A stretch of DNA of 64,000 nt from Piliocolobus tephrosceles (GCF_002776525.5 NC_045434.1:197860276-197924275), one strand, 5' to 3'; positions 1 to 11,529 are shown, counted from the stretch's first letter. Translations and numbers: made by a program. Notes: a model not told the origin generated them from the sequence alone.

Positions 1-1312
1 ACTTACTTAATGTATAAATTGCTTAGACAGAAACATTAGTCAGGGGGAAAAAAAAAGCCAATTACTAAAGAAAATTGCTTCCAAACCATGGCAGCTACTG
101 CAATACATTATTAACAGATACAAGCCAGACCTGAGCGCTAACATTTTTCCCTTCACTGTAGAAAAATATTTCATGCAGTATTATGCCAAAAATCAAAAGC
201 AAAAAACATTGGAATTCAATACTATTATTATAAAGTGCTGCAATTTTAAAATTTAGTAATAAAAAAATAGCCTGAATAGCTTGGGAATTTGCCTGCTGAA
301 ATAACATAAGGAAATTAGGAAGTATTTCACTTTTTTATAAGATATTTATTCTTGTTTAACTAGCACTGATATTTTCCCCTTTGGTATTCTTGTTCCTTTG
401 CTGACATAAACTTCTCAAAAGAACCCCACTCAAGCTAGGAAACTATCTGAAACTATGATAAATATTTTTAGGAGCTAGCATTTTTTGTTATTGGGTTACT
501 TTCAAATAAACACTAATATGTGCTACACAGTTTTCCCCAGAAGAGAAGAACTATGCTTAACATCCCAAAGAGAAGAGAAAACGAAATTACTGAATGCTGT
601 AGTTAAGACAAGGTTCATTGAATGGAACCTCTTGCAAAGAGACCTCCCTACACTATATATCCATTTGGCAAATAAGATAATAAAAATAGTGTCCTTTAAT
701 AAATAAAAGAAAATTCTATCTGTACTACCTAAACAATTCTCACCATGAAAACATGACTTGAAAATGAAATTCCAGCTTGAAGATGCGGATAAATATGGGA
801 GGATAGTATGTCTAATTCCCTCTTAGAGCAACTCCAAAAATTGCTCTTTAAGGGTAATTAGCAAAAACAACAACAACAACAAAACCCTCAGACTGACTTT
901 AGACTGCAGGCACTCAACAATAAACATTTAGTTTTAATTTAAATTAAGCTCGACCAATCTATGCTAAACCACCACAACCACACAATCCATTGTTTCTGAT
1001 GCACCATTAATTCTTTGCCTAGCTCCCCTCACAGTAACTTCTCAAAATAATACGAGATCAACTTCATTCAAGAAGCATTTTATCACACACTTAACTATAT
1101 ACTGTGCTACTAGCTAGAAACATGGAAAAACAGCAACATAGGGACTTATTCCAGTTTATCATCCAATTTCTGACCAACCCTGAAAGACAGTTTTTATTAC
1201 TTACGGGAATGGCTGGACTCTAAAGTATTCATTTATAATCACTGTCATCATAACAGCTTGTTGTTGTTTGGGGGTTTTTTTTGCAGTGTTAATTCAATTT
1301 TTTGTTTTTTAC
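1..1312 (-). other. CLIC4: CLIC4 intron 4 (3' part not in window)
   Basis: AT-rich intron sequence downstream of exon 4. I recognise no gene, RNA or clear transposon in it. Confidence 0.85.
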
Positions 1313-1419
1313 CTTCATTAGCCTCTGGCCTTGAATTCTTGATATATGCAGAGAATTTGGCAAAGATGTCCATTCCAGCAGTATTTGATTCTGGGTGTTT
1401 TGGTGAAAGTTTTAAGTAC
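1313..1419 (-). CDS. CLIC4: CLIC4 exon 4 (internal coding exon, residues ~103-139)
   Basis: On the minus strand this 107-bp exon completes Lys103 and encodes YLKLSPKHPESNTAGMDIFA followed by KFSAYIKNSRPEANE, then one base of the next codon (Ala139). It is the start of the all-helical C-terminal domain of the GST-like fold; the FAKFSAYIKN helix is a CLIC family hallmark. The acceptor is 'ctttttctgtttag' before 1419 and the donor is TGAAG|gtaaaaaac after 1313. The phases fit exon 3 exactly and the frame is open. Exon 5, which should begin with the remaining bases of Ala139, would lie left of position 1 and is not seen. The plus-strand reading frames over this region are shadows. Confidence 0.97.
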
Positions 1420-1747
1420 CTAAACAGAAAAAGTGATACGGATTATAGATCCTTCAAATATGAATTAGCATAAGTTCTCTCAAACCACCGTGCTAGCAGT
1501 TACTAGACGTCTTTTAATAGTTATTACTATAAGAAATACCATCATTTGTTTTCTATGGTATTTTTAAAAAGTGTTTTTTCCTTAGGAGACAAAGCTCTGA
1601 TGTTTTTGTTCACATATTAATATTCTTGGCAACCACAGGGCATGTGCACTCTACCTCCATCTGATAAATTAGAATGCTGGGGAAACAGTTGACTTGTTCA
1701 GAGATTTGTGCCAGGCCAACGGGAGTCTTGGAATGAGATTGCTAGAG

Positions 1748-1938
1748 CAGTGCTGTCCAAGAGAACTTTCTGTGATGATGGAAATGTTCTCTATCTTCAT
1801 TGTCCAATACAGTAGCCACTAGTGTCATGTACCTATTCGAATATGAATTTAAATTAATCACAAATAAAATTAAAACTTCACTTCCTCAGTTGCACTAGTC
1901 ACATTTCAAGTGCTCAGTAGTCACCAGACAGCACAGCT
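1748..1938 (+). mobile_element. MER5A-like hAT-Charlie DNA transposon fossil
   Basis: Starts with the MER5A terminal sequence 'cagtgctgtccaagagaac', followed by 'tttctgtgatgatggaaatg' and 'tccaatacagtagccacta'. It ends near a degraded copy of the inverted terminus. Confidence 0.85.
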
Positions 1939-2667
1939 CACGTGCCTTCTCAAACAGCAGTGCCAACCAGATCCTTAGTATGCCCTGCACTAAACCAGCC
2001 AGAGAACTCCAAAGGCAGGAAAAGCGCCTAGGCTGGTCAAGCATCATGATCATCCATAGCAGGTTAAGCACAAAAACAGTAGGAGGCGGATCAACCGCTT
2101 AAAACCTACACCTGGGATTTCCCAAAACCTCCCTTATATTACACATTCCCTAGAATATTTATGAGGGTAGCACTGAACAACAAAAAACTAAGATGGCAGA
2201 AAGCACGCTGACAAGTGTTCTACTGTGTTGTCACATTTTTCTACTTTTAGAATAGACGTAATACACCAGTTTTCTAAAACACACACACAAATACATTTTT
2301 CACATGTTTAGATTCAAAACACACATACTCTGTGTATATTTCTTCTTCAAACTGGAATATATATGAAAAAGCTCAATTATTCATCTTCCCCTTAGCAGGA
2401 CTCATGTCAGCCCCAGGAGTCAGGGCTAGAAGAATTCAGATTCTTAGCCCCATATTAGGGAAGATTAATCAGCTTGAAGGTCCTGCAAAACATCACTAGA
2501 AAATGCACTTGGGTGCAATAAGACTTTAGAAAAAACCTTACAGTGTACTAATTATTTCAACTCATTTATTTGGACAGATTGTCTTGCCAGCTTTCTTTAA
2601 AAACGAAGGGGATATAGTTTTCAAAATTTAGTTCAGTTGCAAGTTGTGTTTCAGCTCTTATATTCAA

Positions 2668-2711
2668 GCCTGAGTGTGAGACTTTGTCTCAGGAAAAAAA
2701 AAAAAAAAAAG
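2668..2711 (+). mobile_element. Alu 3' end remnant
   Basis: Only 'gcctgagtgtgagactttgt' plus an A-run remains, resembling the last ~45 bases of an Alu. Confidence 0.4.
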
Positions 2712-2830
2712 GTAGACTAGCTAAGAATGTTTCTATGCTTTTAGCAAAGATCTCAGGCATTTTCTCCTTTCTAGTATAAATGTAAAAATGAAGGCTGATT
2801 AGCCTTGTAAATTCCTTTTTTGTACGTCTC

Positions 2831-3085
2831 TCTCTTTTTTTTTTTTTTTGAGACAGAGTTTTGCTCATATTGCCCAGGCTAGAGTACAGTGGCACAATCT
2901 CAGCTCACTGCAACCTCCTCCTTCCAGTTTCAAGCGATTCTCATAAGCCTCCCAAGTTGCTGGGATTACAGGCACCTGCCACCACGTCCAGCTAATATTT
3001 TTTGTATTTTTAGTAGAGACAGGGTTTCACCATGTTGGTCAGGCTGGTCTCAAACTGCTGACCTCATGATCCACCGTGCCCAGCC
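2831..3085 (-). mobile_element. Alu (antisense to + strand)
   Basis: T-run, then reverse-complement Alu ending 'cgtgcccagcc'. Flanked by imperfect target duplications tgtacgtctc (2821-2830) and tgtatgtctc (3086-3095). Confidence 0.93.
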
Positions 3086-3945
3086 TGTATGTCTCATTTT
3101 TTAAAAAGGCTTTAATAACATTTTATAGCATGCCCCTCCAAATTTATCTACCTTCCTCCTATTTTATCCTTTTATCAGTAAGTTAGCTAAGTATCTAGGC
3201 TGTTTCAGTTAAAAATCCAAGTTTCAAAGTTTTTTAGCAAAGTGGTTTATTCATTCAAGCAAGAACTAAAAAATATACACAAAAATACTTTCCCCGGGAC
3301 AAGAAGAGAAAGTTCACTTTAAAACCTATAGTTACATACACCAGTAAAAGTTATTTAATTTGAGCTTTTCATTAGCCTCTCAATTTTAAGCAACTCTAGA
3401 GTAGACAATTGCCTGTATTTATATTTGTCATGATTCAATCAGGAAGTGTTCACAAAAAACCACTCAGTTCTCAGTACATCACATGCCAAAAACATGTAAT
3501 TAGAAATGCTAGATTCCAGTCTACCAGCTTGCACAATTCTTCTCCCTTTTCTCCTCATCCTATTTAGAAACAAAGTCTTACAAGCAGAGCCTGAAGAAGA
3601 CTAGCAATAAAGACCTGCGACCTCCTTGTTCTGAAAGGAAAAGGCAGTGAGACAGAATGGTCCCTGGGTGCGCCCTAGAACAATATAGCACAACAGAGGA
3701 AAGGAAAATAAATGCAGCTTGTGAACCCAGAAACCCTTCCTCCTTCCACTCATCCCCTAGAAACAATTCTGCATGATGAAAATTATGCTAATTAATTAGC
3801 ATTTCACATTCTGGGTCCATAGAGCCCACTAAAAAGAAGGCATTCCCACTTCAAACATGCTGTTTCAATGCATACAAATAAATAAAAATTCATCAGAAGA
3901 ATTAAGATTCACCTCCTTTTTCAAAGAATTTATTGAATTAAGTAA

Positions 3946-4257
3946 GGGCGGGCACTGTGGCTCACACCTGTAATCCCAGCACTTTGGGAGGCCAAGGCGG
4001 TCGGATCACTTGAAGTCAGGAGTTTCAAACCAGCCTGGCCAACATTGTGAAACTCCGTCTCTACTAAAAATACAAAAATTAGCCGGGCATGGTGGTGCAC
4101 ACCTGTAATCCCAGCTACTCGGAAGGATGAGGCAGGAGAATCGCTTCAACCTGGGAGGCAGAGGTTGCAGTGAGCCAAGAAGGCACCACTGTACTCCAGC
4201 CTGGGCAACACAGCAAGGTTCTGTCTCCAAAAAAACAAAAACAAACAAACAAACAAA
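3946..4257 (+). mobile_element. AluS
   Basis: Full dimeric Alu with an (AAAC)n tail. Target duplications aagaatttattgaattaagt and aagaattcattgaattaagt flank it (from 3924 and 4258). Confidence 0.95.
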
Positions 4258-4504
4258 AAGAATTCATTGAATTAAGTTTAATAACCACCTTTGGTCCCAC
4301 TTGCTCACAGTCAAGTAAACTATCTTTGATTTCTCTCCTACCTTTCCTCTAAACTTGAGCTAGCTTTCAATTTTGTACTCATTAAAGCACAATCCCAATT
4401 AAAGACTTAACATTTTCCCTCTTTCACAAAAGCCAAACCCAATAAAATGAGAAGCAGAAAGCAGAGAACAGATGAAACACAGATTTCTGAAGTTATATCG
4501 ATGT

Positions 4505-4675
4505 GGCTTCAAAAGTATCCCTGCTCTGCTACCATTAACTGTGAAACCTTAGACAAATTATTTGGATTACATCTTCAGGTTCTTCACAAAGTCTTTGTGA
4601 GGATTAACAGAGATAATCCACAAAATAACCCACAAAGCACAATGCATGATGCATAATTAGCACTTGAGTGTTATT
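4505..4675 (+). mobile_element. MIR SINE
   Basis: 'ctgctaccattaactgtgaa', then 'ccttagacaaattatttgga' and 'gtgaggattaacagagataa' follow the MIR core order. Confidence 0.75.
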
Positions 4676-4715
4676 AATAACAGCAGAGGGATAAGCAGCA
4701 TCAAAAACAATCCTT

Positions 4716-5026
4716 GGTCAGGCACGGTGGCTCACGCCCGTAATCCCAGCACTTTGGGAGGCTGAGGCGGGCAGATGGCTTGAGCCCAGGAGTTCAAGGC
4801 CACAGCTTGGGTAACATGGCGAGACCCTGTTCTCAGACACCAATTCTCTACAAAAAAATACAAACATTAGCTGGGCTTGATGATGTGCACCTGTAGTCCC
4901 AGCTACTCAAGAGGCTGAGGGAGGAAGATTATGAGCCTGGGAGGTGGAGGCTACCATGAGGTAAGATTACACCACTGCATTCCAGTCTGGGTGGACAGAG
5001 CAAGGAGCGAGACCCTGTCTCTAAAC

Positions 5027-5057
<31 letters not shown>

Positions 5058-5064
5058 AACAAAG
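4716..5064 (+). mobile_element. Old Alu (AluJ-like)
   Basis: Starts 'ggtcaggcacggtggctcac'; diverged, with a small insertion at the middle and an (AAAAC)n tail. Confidence 0.9.
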
Positions 5065-5384
5065 AAGTAGTAAAAATTTTTACCCCTACAGGGGATTTGG
5101 CACGTTGTGAACATTTATAACACAAAGATTCCCATGTATTTAAACTGAATGAAAAAGACCATCTCTGGTTACAGTGTTTCTATGAATATGCTCAAATATA
5201 ATGGGGCTGGAATTTTTATATAAAAAAGCAATATGAAAATGTTTATTTTCAAGGTCCAATTTAAAGCTATGATGTCTTACAGGGCATTAAATGCTAAGAA
5301 TCCAGAATATTCCATATTAACTCTACTATTTCTCTTAATGTCACTTTCCCTCAGAGGGAAATGAGAAGGAATAATGAAAATTCT

Positions 5385-5693
5385 TTTTTTTTTCCTTCTT
5401 TTTTTTTTTTTGAGACAGGGTCTTGCTGTATTGCATAGGCTGGAATGCAGTGGCATGATCTCAGCTCACTGCAACCTCTGCCTCCCAGGCCCAAGCAATC
5501 CTCCCACCTCAGGCTCTCCAGTACCTGGGACTACAGGTATGAGCCACCACACCCAGCTAATTTTTGTATTTTTTGTAGAGACTGGGTTTCATCATGTTGC
5601 CCAGGCTGGTCTTGAACTCCTGAGCTCAAGCTATCCACCCGCTGTGGTCTCCCAGAGTGCTGGGATTACAGGCATGAGCCACCACGCCCAGCC
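5385..5693 (-). mobile_element. Alu
   Basis: Reverse-complement Alu from T-run to 'cacgcccagcc'. Short duplications gaaaattctt and gaaaagtctt flank it. Confidence 0.93.
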
Positions 5694-6030
5694 GAAAAGT
5701 CTTCATTGTTGTTGTTGAAGGATATAAGAGAATATGAGGAAATGTCCATTTAACTAAAGTCATACATATGTTCTCAGCACACTAATTTTAAAAACTTAAA
5801 AATACTTGGAAGAATTCATATAATAAGCACTTCAGACAATGCTTTAAAACAAAAGTTCCCTTCATAGAGAATGAATAATAATTCAAACTGCTTGCTTCTC
5901 CATTTATAATTTAATATTGATACAATGATCTACAGTGACACAAGAGGAAGATCATTTTCAATTAGTGTCTGAGAGCAAGTTGGCAAATATGGAACTTATC
6001 TCAGAGCTGACACTTTTAAGATTAAAAAGG

Positions 6031-6312
6031 GGCCAGGCATGACAGCTTACATCTGTAATCCCAGCAATCTGGGAGACTGAGGCAGGAGGACTGATTGAGC
6101 CCATGAGTTTGAGACCAACTTGGGTAACACAGCAAGACCCCATCTCTACAAAAATTTTTAAAACTTAGCGGCGCATGGTGGCACACATCTGTACTCCCAG
6201 CTTCTCAGGGGAACTGCTCGAGTCTAGGAGGTCGAGGCTGCGGTGAGCCATAATGACACCACTGCACTCCAGCCCGGGCAACAGAGCAACACCATGTCAA
6301 AAAAGAAAAACA
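6031..6312 (+). mobile_element. AluJ (block copy A, unit 1)
   Basis: Diverged Alu starting 'ggccaggcatgacagcttac'; matching unit at 8549. Confidence 0.88.
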
Positions 6313-6326
6313 GACCAAAAAGGGAT

Positions 6327-6485
6327 CTAGAAGTGGGACATAGTGGTGCCTGCCTGTGGTCCCACTTACTTGGAAGGGTGAGGCAGGAGGATCATCCTAC
6401 ACAGGAGCCTAGGAGTTTGAGGCTGCAGTGAGCCAAGACAGCACTACTGCACTCCAGCCTGGGCGACAGTACAAGACATTGTCTG
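6327..6485 (+). mobile_element. Alu arm remnant (block copy A, unit 2)
   Basis: Single-arm Alu sequence from 'gtgggacatagtggtgcctg' to 'ctccagcctgggcgacagta'; matching unit at 8841. Confidence 0.8.
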
Positions 6486-6519
6486 ATGTTTTTTTGTTTT
6501 TGTTTTTTTTTTAAAGTAT

Positions 6520-6819
6520 GGCTGGGCGCGGTGGCTCATGCCTGTAATCCCAGCACTTTGGGAGGCCGAGGTGGGCAGGTCACAAAGTCAGGAGTTCAAG
6601 AGCAGCTTGGCCAATATGGTGAAACCCCGTCTCCACTAAAACTACAAAAAAAGATTAGCCAGGTGTGGTGGCAGGTGCCTGTAATCCCAGCTACTCGAGA
6701 GACTGAAGCAGGAGAATCGCCTGAACCCAGGAGGTGGAGGTTGCAGTGAGCCGAGATCGCACCACAGCACTCCAGCCTGGGCGACAGAGTGAGACTCCAT
6801 CTCAAAAAAAAAAAAAAAA
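6520..6819 (+). mobile_element. Alu (block copy A, unit 3)
   Basis: Complete Alu with 'ggctgggcgcggtggctcat' start and A-tail; matching unit at 9041. Confidence 0.93.
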
Positions 6820-6824
6820 GTTAT

Positions 6825-7128
6825 GGCCAGGCGCGGTGGCTCATGTCTACAATCCCAGCACTCTGGGAGGCCGAGGCCGGTGAATCACCTGAGGTCAGGA
6901 GTTCGAGACCAGCCTGGCCACATGGTGAAACCTCGTCTTTACTAAAATTACAAAAACTCGGCTGGGCGTGGTGGTGGACACTTGCAATTCCAGCTACTTA
7001 GGAGGCTGAGGCAGGAGAATCTCTTGAACCTGAGAGGCAGAGGTTGTAGTGAGCCAAGATTGCACCATTGCACTCCAGCCTGGGCAACAAGAGTGAAACT
7101 CCATCTCAAAAAAAAAAAAAAAAAAAAA
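6825..7128 (+). mobile_element. AluS (block copy A, unit 4)
   Basis: Complete Alu with 21-base A-tail, separated from unit 3 by only 5 bases; matching unit at 9332. Confidence 0.93.
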
Positions 7129-7744
7129 GTTATTTCCACTAAGTTGAATGCATGTTCATAATAGTACCCTATTAAGAGATATAAAGCTTTCATTTATATT
7201 CACAAATATCCTAGCTTTGATTTATTGGCATTCTAATTATATGCATGGCCTGGAGGAAAAATGAAGATATAGTTTTCTTAATGTTGGTCTGGAGATACTT
7301 TACTAGGGATGAAAGGAAGGTTAGGACTCCTGGGAAGGTAGAGATAAAAAGAAGCTCCAGGCTCTTAGAAGGGCAGGAAGGATAGTAGAGGATAGGCTTT
7401 TAGAATTTTAGTAGAAAAAAGAATTAAGAAAATAAAATCTTTGGCTTAGCACAAGATTGTTAACCAGAGAGCAATTCTGCTCACAACAGATGAGAAGTTG
7501 TTATAGACAGAGGCATTGTTGTTCATCAGCCTTCCTGCCTACCATCCCAACCATGCACATCACAGTTCAGCCACTCTCCCAAATACACGTATAACATTAT
7601 TAATTATAATATACATTACATACTATTTATGTGTAGTATGTGTATAATATATATGTTTATACTATGTATTTAAAATGACTCTTCTGCTGTGGAACACCTG
7701 TCACTCCTTTGTTCAACTGCTGAACATCTTTTTATTTTTTTAAA

Positions 7745-7945
7745 TTAAGACAGTTCAAGTGCTGTTTCTTCTCTAAAGCCTTTCCTGATTCCATTCACTT
7801 TCCGGTCCCACCACCATAACCACCTGTCCACCCATATTTGACTGTACTTGAGGGCAAGAACTGTGTTTTATTTACTAATATATTCACAGTGCTTTGTAGT
7901 CCATTAACCCTTTGCAGAATGAATAAATCAATAAATAAATGAATG
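7745..7945 (+). mobile_element. L2 LINE 3' end
   Basis: 'aaagcctttcctgattccat', 'ttgagggcaagaactgtgtt' and a terminal (AATA/AATG)n run match the L2 3' end. Confidence 0.75.
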
Positions 7946-7964
7946 GATCAATACTGAGTAACTG

Positions 7965-8078
7965 GGCCAGGTGCAGTGGCTCACACCTGTAATCACAGCA
8001 CTTTGAGAGTCTGAGGTGGGCGGATACCTTGAGGTCAGGATTTCGAGACCAGCCTGGCCAACGTGGTAGAACCCCATC
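7965..8078 (+). mobile_element. 3'-truncated Alu left arm
   Basis: Starts 'ggccaggtgcagtggctcac' and stops abruptly after 'accccatc', where Tigger1-like sequence follows. There is no A-tail at the junction, so it was cut by a deletion or rearrangement. Confidence 0.8.
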
Positions 8079-8099
8079 ATTTAGTGGAGACGATAATAG

Positions 8100-8363
8100 G
8101 GACAAAGTTTGAGTGGTCCAGATAATCAAACCAGCCACAGCATTCCCTTAAGCCAAAGCCTAATCCAGAGCAAGGCCCTAACTTGCTTCAGTTCTGTCAA
8201 GGCAGAGAGAGGTGACAAAGCTACAGAAGCAAAGTTTGAAGGTAGCAGAGGTGGGTTGGTGAGGTTTAAGTAAAGAGGCCATCTTCGTAACATAAAAGTA
8301 AAACACGAAGCAGCAAATGCTTATGCAGAAGCTGCATGCAGCCAGTTATCTAGAAGATCTAGC
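8100..8363 (+). mobile_element. Tigger1 transposon, segment 1 (transposase N-terminal part, decayed)
   Basis: Contains 'ccagataatcaaaccagcca', 'cattcccttaagccaaagcc' and 'ggtttaagtaaagaggccat', which match the pogo-like transposase region of human Tigger1. It stops at 'tctagaagatctagc', where the junction tract of the inserted block begins; the element resumes at 9878. Confidence 0.85.
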
Positions 8364-8464
8364 TGATCTATCTAGATCTTCCTTCATCACCTTCATCAGA
8401 TGATCTATCTAGAAAATCAGATCTACCTTCATCAATGATCTATCTAGAATTGATCTTCTAGATA
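8364..8464. repeat. Left junction tract of the inserted block: templated, palindromic insertions
   Basis: About 100 bp made of shuffled direct and inverted copies of short local Tigger1 words: gatctatctaga three times, ccttcatca three times, and the inverse of tctagatagatcattgatga. Positions 8440-8465 form a 10-bp perfect stem around a ttgatc loop. Confidence 0.9.
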
Positions 8465-8548
8465 GAAGATCATTTTCAATTAGTGTCTGAGAGCAAGTTG
8501 GCAAATATGGAACTTATCTCAGAGCTGACACTTTTAAGACTAAAAACG

Positions 8549-8832
8549 AGCCAGGCATGACAGCTTACATCTGTAATCCCAGCAATTTGGGAGACTGATG
8601 CAGGAGGATTGATTGAGCCCATGAGTTTGAGACCAACCTGGGTAACACAGCAAGACCCCATCTCTACAAAAATTTTTAAAAACTTAGCTGGGCATGGTGG
8701 CACACATCTGTACTCCCAGCTCCTCAGGGGAATTGCTCGAGCCTAGGAGGTCAAGGCGGGGGGCAGTGAGCCATAATCGCACCACTGCACTCCAGCCTGG
8801 GCAACAGAGCAAGACCATGTCTCAAAAAAAAA
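8549..8832 (+). mobile_element. AluJ (block copy B, unit 1)
   Basis: Counterpart of 6031-6312, with 'agccaggcatgacagcttac' and a simpler A-tail. Confidence 0.88.
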
Positions 8833-8840
8833 GGGATCCA

Positions 8841-8997
8841 GAAGTGGGTCATAGTGGTGCATGCCTGTGGTCCCACCTATTTGGAAGGCTGAGGCAGGAG
8901 GATCATCCTATGCAGGAGCCTAGGAGTTCAAGGCTGCAGTGAGCCAAGACAGCACTACTGCACTCCAGCCCCTGAGTGACAGTACAACACATTGTCT
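8841..8997 (+). mobile_element. Alu arm remnant (block copy B, unit 2)
   Basis: Counterpart of 6327-6485. It is followed by a T-run then an A-run (8997-9036), itself a potential hairpin. Confidence 0.8.
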
Positions 8998-9040
8998 TTT
9001 TTTTTTTTTTCTTAAAAAAAAAAAAAAAAAAAAAAAGTAT

Positions 9041-9327
9041 GGCTGGACGCGGTGGCTCATGCCTATAATCCCAGCACTTTGGGAGGCCGAGGTGGGCAGG
9101 TCACAAGGTCAGGAGTTTAAGAGCAGCTTAGTGAAACCCTGTCTCTACTAAAACTACAAAAAAAATTAGCCGGGCGTGGTGGCAGGTGCCTGTAATCCCA
9201 GCTATTCGAGAGACTGAGGCAGGAGAATCGCCTGAACCCAGGAGGCGGAGGTTGCAGTGAGCCGAGATTGTGCCACTATACTCCAGCCTGGGCGACAGAG
9301 TGAGACTCCATCTCAAAAAAAAAAAAA
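9041..9327 (+). mobile_element. Alu (block copy B, unit 3)
   Basis: Counterpart of 6520-6819. Confidence 0.92.
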
Positions 9328-9331
9328 GTAT

Positions 9332-9623
9332 GGCCAGGCACGGTGGCTCATGCCTGCAATCCCAGCACTCTGGGAGGCCGAGGCGGGTTAATCACCTGAG
9401 GTCAGGAGTTCAAGACCAGCCTGGCCAAATGGTGAAATCCCGTTTCTATTAAAAATACAAAAAAGTAGCTGGGCATGGTGGTGGACACCTGTAATTCCAG
9501 CTACTTAGGAGGCTGAGGCAGGAGAATCTCTCGAACCTGAGAGGCAGAGGTTGCAGTGAGCCAAGATTGCACCATTGCACTCCAGCCTGAGCAACAAGAG
9601 TGAAACCCTGTCTCAAAAAAAAA
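9332..9623 (+). mobile_element. AluS (block copy B, unit 4)
   Basis: Counterpart of 6825-7128 with a shorter A-tail. Confidence 0.92.
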
Positions 9624-9840
9624 GTTATTTCCACTAAGTTGAATGCATGTTCATAATAGTACTCTATTAAGAGATATAAAGCTTCAATTTATATTCACAA
9701 ATATCCTAGCTTTGATTTATTGGCATTCTAATTATATGCATGGCCTGGAGGAAATCAAGATATGGTTTTCTTAATATTGGGCGGAGATACTTTACTAGGG
9801 ATGAAAGGAAGGTTAAGACTTCTGGGAAAGTAGAAATAAA

Positions 9841-9880
9841 TGATCAATGATCTACCTAGAATTGATCTTCTAGATAGATC
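9841..9880. repeat. Right junction tract of the inserted block: hairpin direct repeat
   Basis: 9843-9877 repeats 8431-8465 with one mismatch over 35 bp. 9846-9883 is a hairpin with 16-bp arms (one mismatch) and a ttgatc loop. The right arm runs straight into Tigger1 ('gatcattgatgaaggtggct'). Confidence 0.9.
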
Positions 9881-10515
9881 ATTGATGAAGGTGGCTACAC
9901 TAAACAGATTTTTAATGCAGACAAAACCTTCTGTTGAAAGAAGATGTCATCTATGATTTTCATAGCTACAGAGGAAAACTCAACGTCTGGTTTCAAATCT
10001 TCAAAGGACAGGCTGACTCTGTTAGAGTCTAATGCAGCTGCTGACATTAGGTTGAAACCCATGCTCATCTTCCATTCCAAAATCTGCAGAACCCTTAAGA
10101 ATTACACTGAAGCTACTCTGCACATGCTCTATAAATGGAACAATTAAAAAAAAAAAACCTGGATAATGGCACATCCATCTGTTCACAGTGTGGTTTACTA
10201 AATATTTTAAGCCCACTGTTGAGAGCCACTGCCCAGGAAAAAAAGATTCCTTTCTAAATATTGCCACTCACTGACAATGCACTAGTCACCCCAGAACTCT
10301 GATAGCGATATACAAGGAGATCATGGTTGTTTTCATGCCTGCTAACACAGCATCCATTCTGCAGTCCATAAATTAAGGAGTAATTTTGACTTTCAAGTCT
10401 TATTATTTAATAAACACATTTCAAAAGGCCATAGAAAGTGATTCTTCTGATGGATCTGAGCAAAGCAAACTGACCTGGAAAGGATTTACCATTCTAGATG
10501 CAATTAAGAACATCT
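9878..10515 (+). mobile_element. Tigger1 transposon, segment 2 (decayed transposase)
   Basis: 'gatgaaggtggctacactaa', 'ttaagcccactgttgagagc' and 'acaaggagatcatggttgtt' match Tigger1 transposase (DDE region of the pogo/TIGD family). Short open stretches remain, but frameshifts and stops break the coding sequence. Confidence 0.9.
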
Positions 10516-10815
10516 GGCCAGGCCTGGTGGCTCACACCTGTAATCCCAGCACTTTGGGAGGCCGAGATAGGCGGATCACCTGAGGCCAAGAGTTCAAGAC
10601 CAGCCTGGCCAAAATGGCAAAACCCCATCTCTACTAAAAATTACAAAGAAATTAGCTGGGTGTAGCGGCAGGCACCTGTAATCCCAGCTACTCGGAAGGC
10701 TGAGGCAGAAGAATCGCTTGAACCTGGGAGGCGGAGGTTGCGGTGAGCCAAGGTCGCACCACTGCACTCCAGCCTGGGCGATAAGAACAAAAACGCCGTC
10801 CAAAAAAAAAAAAAA
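10516..10815 (+). mobile_element. AluS inside Tigger1
   Basis: Complete Alu between Tigger1 'gcaattaagaacatc' and 'catgattcatgggaggaggt'. Confidence 0.93.
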
Positions 10816-11529
10816 ACGAATAGTCATGATTCATGGGAGGAGGTCAAAATAGCAACATTAACAGGAGTTTGGAGGAAGTGGATTCTAACCCTCATGGATG
10901 ACATTCACAGGTTCAAGATGTCAGTGGAGGGAGGAACTACATACGTGTTGAAAATAGCAAGAGAACTAGAATTAGAAGTGGAGCCTGAAAATGTAATCGA
11001 ATTGTTCTACCTTCATAATAAAATTTGAAAGGATGAGGAGTTGCTTCTTATGAATGAGCAAAGAAAATGGTCTCTTGAGATAGAATCTATGCCTAGTGAA
11101 GATGCTAAGAACATTGATGAAATGACAAGGAATTTAGAATATTACATCAACTTAGTTGTTCAAACAGCAGGAGGGTTTCAGAAGATGGATTCTAATTTTG
11201 AAAAAGGTTCTACTGTGGGTAAAACACTATCAAACAGGGGCGCATGTTCTCAGGACCTCTTGAGATTATCCTCAGGCAAAGAATATTTATTTAAAATTTT
11301 TTTAAATGCTATCAAACAGTATTGCATACTATAGAGAAATCTTTCATGAAAGGAAGAGTCCATCAATGTAGAAAAATTCATTGTCGTCTACTTTAAGAAA
11401 CTGCCACAGCCACCCCAACCAGCAACCACCATTCTGATCAGTCAGTGGCCAGCAACATCAAGGCAAGACCCTCATTGGCAAAAAGATTGACTTGCTGAAG
11501 GCTCAGATAACCATTAGCATTTGTCAACA

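Larger units (their letters stand above)
5947..7348. repeat. Duplicated block, source copy A
   Basis: This 1.4-kb segment starts 'gaagatcattttcaattagt' and ends 'gagataaa'. It recurs at 8465-9840 in the same orientation, including unique sequence at both ends and the same four Alu units in the same order. It is judged the source because its flanks are ordinary intron, whereas the other copy interrupts a Tigger1 element. Confidence 0.93.
8465..9840. repeat. Duplicated block, inserted copy B
   Basis: Near-identical copy of 5947-7348 placed inside Tigger1. It differs by scattered substitutions, a shorter first A-tail, loss of a short stretch in unit 3 ('cttagtgaaacc' against 'cttggccaatatggtgaaac'), and other small indels. 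Confidence 0.93.

Noticed and set aside
1258..1473. 71-codon plus-strand frame over CLIC4 exon 4
   Set aside because: Antisense shadow of the real minus-strand exon, which has matching splice sites and phase.
11041..11334. 97-codon frame as a possible host gene
   Set aside because: It is the C-terminal remnant of Tigger1 transposase, with frameshifts upstream and Alu interruptions; no sign of domestication.
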